In this document: positions 1-11,153 of the stretch, one piece after another
How the letters are laid out: the number at the start of each line of letters is the position of its first letter
Numbering within the stretch: position 1 is the stretch's first letter
DNA from: Bigelowiella natans CCMP2755
Lineage: Eukaryota > Cercozoa > Chlorarachniophyceae
DNA length: 42,500 nt
Direction: 5' to 3'
NCBI GenBank assembly: GCA_000320545.1
Contig: ADNK01000719.1
Span: 1-42,500 of the forward strand
The notes under the pieces: generated by a model
Databases searched by the model: none
The model's input: only the letters and a program-made list of their open reading frames with translations
What the model was told of the DNA's origin: nothing
Position numbers and translations under genes: made by a program

Positions 1-4
<4 letters not shown>

Positions 5-44
<40 letters not shown>
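5..44. repeat. (AT)n microsatellite
   Basis: About 20 uninterrupted AT units followed by a short GT run. It probably lies in an intron of the partial gene at the left edge. Confidence 0.95.
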
Positions 45-51
<7 letters not shown>

Positions 52-168
52 GGGGTGTAAGTGAGTAATATGGTCGGCATGCATGCGTGGAAAATGTAGG
101 CGATATGCACGTAGCTCGGTACAACGACACCTTCATTCTGCCCCCCTCCCCCCCCCGCGCACACGTAG

Positions 169-672
169 GAGTCTTTCCGTTTCACATGTACGGGGGCCAA
201 TACTGGGAAGATGGATGGAGAGGAGGTCATCCTCGCCTATACAAAGGTATGGAGAGTTTCCTGGTTCGATCCCTGTGCATGCATCAAGCTGCGCGAGTGC
301 GCCGTACCATATTTATGACTCAGATAATTCTCGCAGCGTTTCGCGCGCGCACACGCGTACCGTAACGCACACACCGTTCACCTCCGTTCAAAACGTCTGT
401 TTTACCACGAATTGTGTCTTTGAACTCAGCCCTCTGCCGATCTGCGGAAGCGACTGGAAAGAACTCACCCGGTGCCATTGAAGAGCCTCGCCGCCTTCGA
501 GCGCGTGCGTGTTGCTGCGGGTCAGGTGGAGACAGTGGACATCGCCGTCCCGAAGTCTGCTTTTGGCCTTGTCAACAATGGCGGCGAGAGGGTTTTCTGG
601 ACAGATGACACCCACGTAGTCGAGTTCTCCGATTCTTCGTCATCGCAAATTGAAGTGAAATTGACACCATAG
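169..672 (+). CDS. Glycoside hydrolase family 3, C-terminal fibronectin III-like end (partial)
   Basis: Only the 3' end of this gene is in the window. Two exons are visible: 169-246 and 430-672, joined in phase 0 and ending at TAG. The first encodes the family motif TGKMDGEEVILAY, matching the usual 'NTG...DG-EVV-Y' strand. The second continues with RTHPVPLKSLAAFERV, the typical 'P-K-L-GF-RV' motif, then a Val-rich beta-strand end. This is the fibronectin III-like domain that follows the catalytic domains of beta-glucosidases and beta-xylosidases. It does not carry the active site, so substrate specificity cannot be told. Upstream exons lie to the left of the window. The join is inferred from frame and splice signals. 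Confidence 0.8.
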
Positions 673-1890
673 CAGCGAGGATGAGGGAGGGGTAGAAGGA
701 GGGGACGACAACCAGCGCAATGCGTTTTGAATCGTTCATCTACACGACCCTATTAGTAGCTATCTGCTATGCACTAGCTAGTTAGTTGCAATGTCTAGAT
801 GGTTGATGCAACGGTCATCAGATTGACAAGAATGATGCGGTTCCAATCAATGAGAGTCATGCGCTGCATGTACGTTCATGCAGTGGACGCTGCCAGATGC
901 GTGTTGATGATCTTGCGCACGCATTCTCTAGCAATCTAGCAATCGAAGAAATGGCGAGCCTAGGAGCACTGCTAGCTAGCTGCTAGACTGCTGGACTGGA
1001 ACAACAAGTGCTAGACTGGTAAAGAGGGCTAGCTAGCTGGAGGGAATCATCACACCTGGACATCCACAGACCTGACTAGCTCTAGAGCTAGAACTAGCTA
1101 GCTAGTAGAAGATGCGCCAATGACAAGCTAGCTAGCTAGCTAGCTAGTGGCATGCAAGATGCTGTCTAGCTGTTTAGCTGTCCAGCTGTGCAACAGCAAT
1201 TGCTAGAAGTCAAAAATCCAGAAATTGCGCTCACCACTCCAGCCAGCTAGCTAGCTAGCTAGCTAGCCCGCTGTTCAGCGCGCCACCCTGCTAGCCTGCT
1301 AGCCTGGCACCTCCAGACCTGCTGTGGCTGTTGGCAATTGCTTGAACATGCGTCCGAGAACAATGAGAACAATGATGAAAAACCACATCTAGACATCCAG
1401 ACACTTCCAAAGTGTCTAGCTAGCCAGGCTAGCAGGTCTAGCAGGCTGGCAGGTGTGGCAAGACACTTGCAGTCTAGCAGTCTAGCAGTGCACGATGTGC
1501 AGTGGCCTCGAACTGGCTTCAGTGAGGACTGACTAGCAAACTAGCGGGGGATCATGCAAATTGGGCACGATCTGAGCATTGAAAAGCATCACAACCAGCA
1601 GCCAAGTGACGACGACGTTTCGAAGCTAGCTAGCCAACAATGGCAAGGCATCAATCCTGAGCAGGAACTTCCTCACAGCTACGTTCACACGGAGATCAAC
1701 GTTGGGGACAACCGAGGGGGCACCGAGCAAGACTTTGGTCTTGACAGAGTCCGGGGCATCAAAAAATGAAGAGCAGGCAGGAGATGCAGGGCCGAGAACT
1801 GCTCTGATGCTGGAGAATCGAGAACGACAAACATTGATTAATGGATGAGATTTCCTAAAAGGACTGGATTTCCTCAAATTGAGGTGTCGC
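673..1890. other. Intergenic stretch between GH3 and ATG1
   Basis: No convincing coding exon is seen on either strand. Open frames here are short and lack recognisable motifs or splice phase continuity. Most of it is occupied by the CTAG-rich tract described separately. The ATG1 promoter must lie in its right part. Confidence 0.6.
770..1660. repeat. CTAG/GCTAGC-rich degenerate repeat tract
   Basis: The palindromic tetramer CTAG occurs dozens of times, often as runs such as GCTAGCTAGC, for example near 1125-1147 and 1243-1267. Between runs the tract is built from related words such as TCTAGCAG, CTGCTAG and TAGCCTGC. It does not resemble the microsatellites elsewhere in the window, and no single long period is obvious by eye. 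Confidence 0.85.
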
Positions 1891-4071
1891 ATGCGCTATT
1901 TCTCCTCTATTAAGGTAAGGAAACTAACATTTTCGATGTAGCTGCAAATCCCCTTGTCGCAGTTAACAAAAGAATGACGTTTTCCATCGGGCTCTTCCTT
2001 TCAGAAGGGAAGTTCGAAGATGGCCCAGCGCTCGTCGAAAATGGTACCTTTTGCAACCACCCACACCCCTCCCAAATTCCTAATGTCCAATCCACATCTC
2101 TATCAGATGGTGGGGCAATATCTTGTGAAGGAGAAAATCGGCAAAGGCTCCTTTGCGACGGTGTGGAGGGGTGCACACAGGGAGACGGGCAAGAAAGGTA
2201 GTTACCAGTGTCTCGACTTAACATTCTCGGAAGGAAAAACTCACAGCGTTGACCGAACCTATCCGCAGTTGCGATCAAGGGGATCAACATGGAGAAGGCC
2301 AATTTGAAGGAAACAGAGTGTATCAACTCAGAGATCTCAATTCTCCGAGCACTTGACCATCCAAACATCGTCCGACTGCTTGACTTCCAGGTGTGGGGGA
2401 AACATGGGATTTTTTTAAAAACATTTGGCTGTAACTGTATGCAATCACCTTTCAGCGAACAAGGAGGCACATATATCTCATTATGGAGTACTGCGCTGGA
2501 GGGGATCTTAGCCAGTAAGTTCTAATAATGACAGCGTTTTCGCAGGCAGCGGTTCAACTCAAAACAAATTGGAACACCCAAAGACATTCAAACAAAGCAT
2601 CACGGCAATATCTCATAGTAGAAATTAAAACTTTAATTAAAGTATGATCAAAATAGTTCGTATTTCCATTTTTGCCATCCTGTGAATCCTCCCCCCTCCC
2701 CCATTTGTTACTTAACAGATACATCAAAAAGCACGGGAAAATCAGCGAGCAGAATTCTCGCGAGATGATAAGCCAGCTTGGTAAATCCTATGTGCTCCCT
2801 CCGTGTCTTTCTTTGTCCCTCCTTCCCGGGTGTGTCTAATGCAATGATTCTTGGCACAGCCTCCGGACTCAAGTTCCTCCGGGAAAACAACCTCATGCAC
2901 AGAGACCTCAAGCCCGCGAATCTTCTATTGGAAAGCATATGTGCGTGAGCGAGCAGCAACAGCAATGAATTACCAGCCGCCACAAACAGCAACAATAATA
3001 ATAGCAATGCAAACATTTCGTGTTTTGAGGATAGCTCACGGTATCACTATGTGATCGCTGGTGGGGTTCTATGCAGACTCTCGTTCACTCACCATACATC
3101 TTATCCATTCGACAGTCTTCGAGGAAACAAAGTCGTGCCAGCAGCCACCCTTGGTCCTTAAGATTGCGGACTTTGGATTTGCGAGGTAGAAGGCTGAAAT
3201 GTGTTGCGCTGCGCAGCGTGGAACAGAACAGCGATCCCCCATGCAAGAGGTGTACCTTGCTCGTTGTCTCTGCGGGCCCGCAGTGGCACCGTTCATAAGG
3301 ATGGCTTCACATGCCGTGATGTTTCTTACAAATCGAAAGTTCGGAGACCCAACAAACTGGGAAAATGAGTGTATGCGCGCTTGGTCCGGAAGCCTCTCAT
3401 CATGCCCGTCTCATCTCCACCTTATCCCCTTATTCATTGCCCTCCATTCTCTTCCTTCCCTCACCACATCACAACAAGGCATATCGGTGCCAAGGATATG
3501 GCCGAGACCTTGTGCGGGACGCCCTTGTACATGGTACTGCAGCATGACGTTTAATGAAAAAAAGGGGGGGAAAGAAGGAGATGGCCACCACGGATGATTC
3601 TGAATATGATTATGATGGTGATGGTAATTATGATGATGATGATGACGAGGAGGAGGAGGAGGAGGATCCTCGACTGTCATCACACGCGCTCAGTGTAAAG
3701 GAAAAGGAATATATGCGCACTTTTACCTTTGCCCAAATCCCTTCTTCCCACCTTCCATCCCATGTGTTGTCAAACCAATCAATCAATCTTACAGGCCCCG
3801 GAGATCCTAGAATTCAAGCCATACGACACGGCTGCAGAGCTGTGGTCCGTTGGAGCTATCATGTAAGAAGAGCACTCCATTTCTTAGCAGATCTGCTAGG
3901 AGTAGGAACCTAAGCAGCTTGGAAGATCTTGCAGATTTCCGCTGGAGCGATTGGCTCTCATGGCTAATTCCCTGGACTTTGAACAGGCACGAAATGGTGA
4001 CAGGACTGCCCCCATTCAAGGCCCCCAACCAGAACAAGCTTCTGATGAAGTAGGAACACGTGATAACCCAT

Positions 4072-4113
<42 letters not shown>

Positions 4114-4856
4114 TCCTAAGGGATATGTATATGATCCTTATATCTCACCACCATCATCACCATCACCATCACCATCATCATCATCATCATCATTATCATC
4201 AACATCACGCCATCGTCTTCGGTACTAGCCATCTCACATCATCACCGCCATCGTATCTCTAATTATTTCTTCAGAATCAAGAGCACTGGCAAGGGACTAA
4301 CGATGGAGCAGCGATTTCGTGCAGCACTATCTAGCTCATGCATCACCCTCATCGAAGGTCTCCTGAGAAGAAACCCAAAGGGTAATGGGAGAGCTATTGG
4401 ATCGGCTCGAGCAGCTACTAGCTACTATATATTAACCCCAGCAGCAGCAGCACCAGTAGTAGTAGTAATAGCAGCATCAGCAGTGGTAGTGATAGTAGTA
4501 GTAGAAACATATGCGTTTTTGGCATAGCCCCGTCGTTCAAGAGGGGGGGGGGGGGGGGGATGGATCGAAAGCAATTTAAACTATGCCGACACGCAGTAGA
4601 TAGTGCGTTTTTTGGTTTTGTGGACACAAACCCTTCTTGATTGTGTTGCATATTCTGTCGCATCTTCTGTACGACGCTGGCAGATCGGATACCGTTTGAA
4701 CAGTTCTTCAAGCACCCATTTCTCTCGGTGATAGTAGAGAATGAATCAACGATGCTAGGAATTAGCTGTGTCGATCTCTCCTACCGCCCTAGTCTTCCAA
4801 TATTTTTTTTAAATCAAATTCTATACGTAGTGACGCATGCGCGCACACTTACATAA

Positions 4857-4894
<38 letters not shown>

Positions 4895-5936
4895 ACACAC
4901 GCACTTACACACTTACACACTTACACAAAGAAAGTCTACTACAACAAAGTGACTGATACGTGCAATTCACTCCAGAAAACTAGTGAATCGAAGCAGACAG
5001 CGGAACCATCATCGCCGTCCTCAGGTACAATATCTGGAAAAACCATCATCCTCATTATCATCATCATCATTGCGGCTGCTCCTGTTTCCTAGCAATGCGT
5101 GGCGTCGCAACGAATGCCGTCGAGGAAAATTTACAACGACGATTCCCCTCCTCGACGTTTTTCAAAATCCGATCATATCCCCTAGTTCGTTTTGGCGACA
5201 GTGTGTATTTGGGACGTTCTTGTGCACGGCGAGGGAGACTTGCAAGTAATAATATAACCTATTATGGTATTCCTTACATTCCAGAAACGGCATCAGCACA
5301 GCAACCAGGAGGAGGAGGAGGAGGAGGAAGAAGCGTCCCACCCCCAAGCGGACTCAGCAAATTGTTTCTGGAAAAGGAGAGGAGGATGATGATGGTAATG
5401 GTACGCGAATCAAGCGGCGGAAGGGGGGGGGGGGGGAGGGGGGGAGCGATGCGCAGTTTACACAGCAGTAATGGCACACGATAGGCATGATAAATCGACC
5501 ATAGTGACTTTGGTGATGATGGGTGACGGGTGATGCTAGCATCACTTTGTTGTGCATCAGGAGAGAGCTTAGAGAGGACGTAGTTAGAGGACCGAATAAC
5601 AGATACCCCCTTCTCTAGAACCCCCATCGAATAACTCATGTTGTTGGACTTTCCCCGTTCCGAGCAGAAGCGGAACGACGCTCAGGCGAATAATGGGAAA
5701 GGCTACTCCTCCCCCTCCTCCTCCTCCCACGAGGGAGATCGACTGCTGAGAACTAGAGACACAGGATTTCCACGATCAACAACCGCAACGGCGGTGATAC
5801 ATAACAACGCGACGGCGGCTGAGACGATGACGGCGGCTGAGACGATGACGGCGGCCACGAAAAGAGCTACTACCGCAGGGCCTCATGCGGCTTCCGACGA
5901 GCATAAAAGATATATGCTGCAAGAAGTAGCGCGGCC

Positions 5937-5973
<37 letters not shown>

Positions 5974-7184
5974 TACACCCAACAACCCACCTCACTGCAA
6001 CCTGCCGCACCACCCCAAAAGAAGCAGCACGGGCGAAGTAGAAGCAGTGTTAGCACTTCCCGAGAAGGAGAGAGAAGAGGGAACACCACGATTCAGTCCG
6101 AGCCTGCTGTCGTTGGGGGAGGGAGCGGGCGCAGCGATGAGAATAACTCTCAGGTAGAGAGAGGAGAAAAGGGAGAAATTTGGGGAAGGTCTATAGATGC
6201 CCTTTATCGCGCATACTCGATTACAAAAGTCGTCTTTGATTGGAGGAATGACTGGAGCAAATTAAAGGGGGGAAGGGGGGGGGGGGGGGGGGGGGGAGTA
6301 ACCCCAAAAAACACATCGGGCCAGGATTTTTTTTTTTCTGATATGGAGGCGGAGGAGGACGTATGGTTATAGCACTGAGAAGCACCGGAAGTGTTTGATC
6401 CCGTGGTGACATTTGTTCACTATAACTATAGAAGTAACGGTGTTGTTGATGTGTGTGCTTTATAACAGGGATATGTCGTCATCGAGGCTCCGCAGCACTT
6501 CCAACGGCATCATCATCATCAGCATCAGCAGCAGCATAATCATCGCCAAGGGTATCGAGACAAGAGCATCTCTGAGGCTGACGATGATGAGAAATACCGA
6601 AAGCAGCAGCAGTCGTCGTCCTCGTCGCAATGCTCGGCGGAAATCGAGGTGGTGGCTCGTGGTGATGACGATGAATGGGGGTTTGATCTATGCGTGCGTT
6701 GAGCGCTTAGTGCGGGGTTGTGGGTGCCCCTCTGCAAAAGTAACTTTCAGGCTTTTTCACTGTTTTGATGTGTGTGTTTTTGTTTGTCTGTCTGTGTCTG
6801 TGTGTGTGTGTGTGTGTGGTTGTGTGTGTGGTTGATGTGTGCATACACTATTACGTCGTCACCATCGCCCAGATCGAGCCTACTGCCGGGATGTTTAGGC
6901 CCCCAGCACTGGCAACGGCAGCAGCAGTAGCAGCGCCAAACTCCCTACCAGCAAGGAGACGAGCTGCTTCTGCCTTTTCCATAGCAGGGCCCACTTCAGC
7001 ATACAAACAGCACCACCACCACCAGCAGCGAAGAAAGCAGGAGGAGGAGGATCAGCAGCAGCAGCAGCAGACCCAGCGTCAGCAGACCACAACTCCCATA
7101 GCTAACGATAATGGCAAGAATAGTAGAAACCGCCGTCGGTTCTCCCTCCCTTTCTTTTCATCGACAACATTATTGTCTAATCAT

Positions 7185-7215
<31 letters not shown>

Positions 7216-8891
7216 AGGATCATAACACACAGCAAGCCCTACCATCCCAACAGAAGCCTTACACTCGGACATTCACGCCCCCTCCCTCGCGCCATGAAGC
7301 CCCGGAGGCAGTAGCAGCAGCAGCAGCTGCTGCCGCTATAAGATCATTTTCCGATGCGGCAAAGAAGGCCCTGTTGGTGGCGCGTGTTGGTGAGGAGAAT
7401 GAAAAGGAGCATAAATTCGTCGAGGCAGTGCAAGCGTACGTGTACTCGATCACGCTGTTCCATCGCCTCCTTGCAGGTAATAGTGAGTAAGCTTTATGAT
7501 GCTTTTCCCCTGACCCTGACACCTGTACTGCCACCATTTTTGGCTGTTGTAGCAGTCTTATCACAATGCTTTCATTCCTCTCCCTTCCCTACCCCCCCCC
7601 CCTTCTTTTTTTGGGTTCTCCCCAACCGCCTTCAGATATTCAAAGGTGGAAGAAGCAGTTCTCTTCTGGATCGAGCAACGATGTTGCTGCTACCGCCACC
7701 CCCATCAACACTGCGCAGGGTGCGGGACCTGTAAGCAAAGAAGGAGGGAAGAAGAAGGAACATCCTGTTAGCTCCGCGGCAGCAGCAGGCCCTAAAGGAA
7801 AGATCGATCGGCTGGAGAAGTGGTCTCTGCAGATGTAAGTATGAAGCAGATTAGCAACCCCCACCTCTTTCGCGCCCCCACTTTCCCCACCTCTCCCTCT
7901 CCCTCCCTCCCTCCCTCTTCGCGCGCTCACGTGTGACATTGTGGCAGGGCGAAAGTCTTCCTGCATAAGGTCCGCAGCCTGACCACGTTCCTTAGCGGCA
8001 AGGAGAGCATCAAGGTTGGCTTGTTTTGTTGGTTCGGATATCCACCGCAACAACAGCAACAGCAACGACAACAACGACAACAACAACAACAACATCAATA
8101 ATTATAATAATAACAACCAAGATGGTAGTAACACACCGTTCATAATCGAGCTCGGGTAGAGACCACACAGCCGTTGTACCTGAGAGGGAGGGGGGGAGAG
8201 AGGGAGACGCTTTCTTTCTTCTCCTTTATGTCACCGCAGGGCACAGATCAAAAGGCGATTTCGAAATTTTTCCAGATGTCCGCCGTATCATTAATTTCCC
8301 ACTGCCGATCGATGTATGTATTAGGTGTCAGTGGAGGAGCTGATATACAGGCACGCGATAAAGGTTGCCAAGGACGCCGCATTCGACGAGACATTCGGCG
8401 CACACGCGCTGGCAAGGGGCAAGTACAAAGAAGCAATGAGGCTCTTCGAGTTGCTGCTCTGCTCTGGCAGCCGCGATCATGATTCTTCCAACCGCAACGA
8501 CGATGACGACGGTGACGGTGATGAAGGAAAGCGCGATGATGACAAGGAGGGAAAGGGCAGGAAAGAACGCGACAGTGTAAGTACACCATTGTGTGGTTAT
8601 TTACTCGTCAATCAGCAACCATTTGTTCGTTGGAGCAAATGGTCTTCATTCGGCGAGAAACAAAAACACTCTTTTCGTTTTAAGATGTTTTCCTACTATA
8701 ATTCCCCCCAACATGGACGATGAATAACCCGGCTCTCTCCCATCCCATTTCCCCATACATAGTCGCCTAAATGTGACGAGCACGATGCTACAATTTTGGG
8801 AAAGTTCATTTCCGAATTTCGGTCGCGGATTGAAGGCAGAGTCAGTTCAGCGACAACGGAAAGGAGGAGAGAGAAAAATGGACGTCGGTAG
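1891..8891 (+). CDS. ATG1: ATG1/ULK autophagy-initiating serine/threonine kinase
   Basis: A complete kinase gene of about 21 exons and 1,023 codons. The kinase domain is coded by exons between 2107 and 4727: GKGSFATVW glycine loop, VAIK lysine, LIMEYCAGGDL, HRDLKPANLL catalytic loop, KIADFGFAR, CGTPLYM/APE activation segment and WSVGAIM. A linker of about 450 residues follows, rich in Gln, His, Ser and Ala, with GYVVIEAP near 6469, resembling the YVVVE motif of ATG1 proteins. The C-terminal exons (7330-8891) encode alpha-helical segments such as ARGKYKEAMRLFELLL, matching the MIT-like domain that binds ATG13. ATG1 phosphorylates autophagy factors at the phagophore assembly site. Start: ATG 1891 opens an eight-codon exon (1891-1914) joined in frame to 2005; ATG 2020 is an alternative. 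All splice phases agree. Stop TAG 8889-8891. Confidence 0.92.
1915..2004 (+). other. First intron of ATG1
   Basis: GTAAGG donor, CTAAC-like branch word near 1922 and a pyrimidine-rich CTTTCAG acceptor. Removing it keeps ATG 1891 in frame with the kinase domain. If translation starts at 2020 instead, this is a 5' UTR intron. Confidence 0.65.
4074..4203. repeat. (GT)n and (CAT/CAC)n microsatellites in an ATG1 intron
   Basis: About 18 GT units (4074-4110), then a CAT/CAC tract at 4148-4203. Both lie in the intron between the exon ending 4049 and the one starting 4275. Confidence 0.95.
4860..4892. repeat. (CA)n microsatellite in an ATG1 intron
   Basis: About 16 CA units, followed by several copies of a CACTTACA word (4892-4925). 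Located just after the last kinase-domain exon. Confidence 0.95.
5665..7476 (+). other. ATG1 linker: coding homopolymer repeats
   Basis: Three exons (5665-6153, 6469-6693, 6873-7476) code for the disordered linker. A (CAG)n run at 5938-5971 gives poly-Gln. CAT/CAC/CAG runs at 6506-6537, 7009-7026, 7051-7070 and 7179-7217 give poly-His and poly-Gln. GCA/GCT runs at 7309-7337 give poly-Ala. A short tandem copy at 5815-5852 repeats the pentapeptide AAETM. The intron between 6154 and 6468 holds an impure poly-G run (6267-6297). Confidence 0.85.
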
Positions 8892-9509
8892 TAGCAATGA
8901 ATAGAATCTCCTAGTCTTGGGGAGGTCGGTAGTAATGAAAAGAATCTTTTAGATTTTTAAGGAGAGAGCTTACAGCAGACTATAAAGTTGGTGATGACTT
9001 TATCCACCCCATCACATTATTCGCATGGCGAATACAGCATATTATGCTTGTACATACTTTTTTTTTTAAATTCCCTAAAAACGGCGGTTCAGGTAGCGAA
9101 CATATTGCAGGATCTGCATATGATGGCAGATGTAGAATTCGACAAGCGTGTGAATTTGTGCGCATTCATGTGAAGGCAGATTTAGTTTTTCTAAAATGGG
9201 TAAACACGATATATTGACTACTCTTCCAGAGGTCGTGCACATACAACCGCTACCGCGCAGCTACATGCATTCGATCGCAATCACGTGCTGTGCTATTTCT
9301 TCTTTCGGAGAAATTACGGTGAATGGTATATTACTATTTGTTAGATGTCAGACAACCGAGTCACCTTATTCATTTAGTGCCTAGATATGCTAGCATGTCT
9401 GATCATTTTATTTTACGCCTATAACTGTGTAACGTGCGCGCAAATAATGTGTAATGATTTTCTGATGTCGTACGTGCAACAATGGCTGGATCTTGAAATG
9501 CTAGTTGCG
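8892..9509. other. Convergent intergenic region ATG1 / MsrB
   Basis: About 620 bp between the stop codons of ATG1 (+) and MsrB (-). AT-richer than the genes, with an AATGAATAGAATC-like word repeated near 8896 and 8935. Contains no exon I can support. Confidence 0.6.
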
Positions 9510-11015
9510 TTAACTGTCTTCAGCAGCGACAGAGGGAGCAGTTGGGTCCGGCTTAAAGTCGAGAGACACGCCGTTTATACAATACCGTCTGTGTTCACAA
9601 CAGGCATCAGATTATGCTCTCCGTTACTAGTAGGTATCTAGCGTGGACTATGAAGAAACAACCTTCCTGTGGGTTCTGGGCCATCGCCAAAGACATGGCC
9701 TAAGTGCGACCCGCACTGTTTGCATCTTACTTCACGTGTCCTGACATTATTGATTAAACCGATAAACATGCAGCGCGCAAACGCACATGCACCCGCAACT
9801 GCGGATCGCAAGATGAGGAGAAAAAGTCGGAGAGTCCGCTAGATACCGAAAGTCCGGAAATAAATAGATAGGATGCACTGTTTGCTCCACAGCATTAGAG
9901 TCCTGATATTCGAATGACAAATGTTTCAATATACCTCCAACCCAATTATTCAATGCATTCAGGATTGTGAGCGTCATTATGGATGATAATGCTGCTGCTG
10001 CTGCTGATGGTGATAGCACCGCTGCATCCCAGAAAGAGGGCCACCCCGTGCCACTGTCATACTGATTGAGTAGATTGATTAGTTTCGACACTATAGCGGC
10101 TCTTTGCACTGTAAAAATCGCAGCTTATATAATGTTATTACGGAAGGATATATGGGTATGGAAATTATAGCAGATCAATCAAAATTCAGACAATATTGGT
10201 TCTTACGAAACGATGGTAGTTGTGCCACGATTGTGCGACACGGGGAGGGACTAGCCGTCAAACTAAATTTAAAATATTGCTCTTTTCTTCTAGTTGTCCC
10301 TTTATTGATGTCGGCACCTTTTGTGAAGCCAGAAAGAGCGGATTTCCGCAACCTGCGCACGTGTACGTGCCATTCCTCTTTTCGACATTGAGCTTCGAGG
10401 TAAACGCCATCTCCGTCCCGCGATTTACCATGACCTTGAATCTGCAAGTATTATATAACGATAGAGCATTGGTAGACCCATGAAAATGAAGAAGAGGAAG
10501 AGAATAAAGAGAAGACGGAAAATGTAGAAAACGGAGCCGATAGCATTGAGCAAATGAATACGCTTTGGCGCGAGGCGCAATTACTGTTCTGAGGTCAATT
10601 CTTCTCGCCACTGCGCCCTTGATTTCTTTACCGGTACGCTCGGCGATACGGGCATTTGCCTCTGTAGGAGCCAGACAAGCAGAAATGGCCACGCCAATCG
10701 CCAAACCTCTAGCCCGAGCACGAAATTGTTGTCGACGGATGCTAATGTTAGCAGCGATTCCTGCATGGCCGCCCTCATTGGAACTACAGTGTCACTTCTC
10801 CTGTCCCGCTGCGAACGAAGGAAAGGTGATGCCGCTATCTTCTTCGTCGTCATTGAGCTGCTGCTGCTGCTGCCCCTCATTCTCTTTGCGGCTGCCAGTA
10901 GTAGGCGCTCCTCGGTTAATGACTGGAGGATAGCACTGCCAGCGCCAACACGCCTGCATCGCCTGACGCATGAAGCCGACCCCAGCAAGGAGAACAGGAA
11001 AAAAATGGAAATCAT
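9510..11015 (-). CDS. msrB: Peptide-methionine (R)-S-oxide reductase (MsrB)
   Basis: Six exons on the minus strand, all phase-consistent: 11015-10585, 10441-10318, 10061-10020, 9902-9847, 9740-9663, 9588-9510 (TAA). Conserved blocks: [19 protein letters not shown], then [13 protein letters not shown] (first zinc CxxC), [32 protein letters not shown] (second CxxC) and [12 protein letters not shown] with the catalytic Cys of RYCIN. The enzyme reduces methionine-R-sulfoxide in proteins with thioredoxin as usual donor. The catalytic part is preceded by a leader of about 120-140 residues that begins hydrophobic ([11 protein letters not shown]), resembling a signal peptide or organelle presequence; plastid, mitochondrion or secretory pathway cannot be separated. 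A CTAAC-then-TAG signal near 10744 suggests the leader may contain an unmodelled intron, so the start is less sure than the rest. Confidence 0.92.
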
Positions 11016-11153
11016 TCAGCGAACTAGGGGGTAGGAGAGCACCGGCCGTGCTAGCTTGCTCGCCAGTCGACGTAAGGGGTCGGAAGAGAAGTTGCTGGGT
11101 CGACGCCTTTTCTCAGTTTTCCCTGCATTTTTTGGGTACGACAACGCTGTTGA
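11016..11153. promoter_or_regulatory. Short shared upstream region of MsrB and the giant RBR gene
   Basis: Only 138 bp separate the inferred divergent start codons, so both core promoters and 5' leaders must overlap here or extend into the neighbouring gene. No clear TATA box is visible. Depends on both start assignments. Confidence 0.4.

Noticed and set aside
259-285. tRNA B-box-like word GGTTCGATCCC
   Set aside because: No matching A-box, acceptor stem or anticodon arm at the right distance upstream; it lies in the GH3 intron.
3951-4262. Poly-His/poly-Val open frame
   Set aside because: Translation of intronic (GT)n and (CAT)n between two ATG1 kinase exons.
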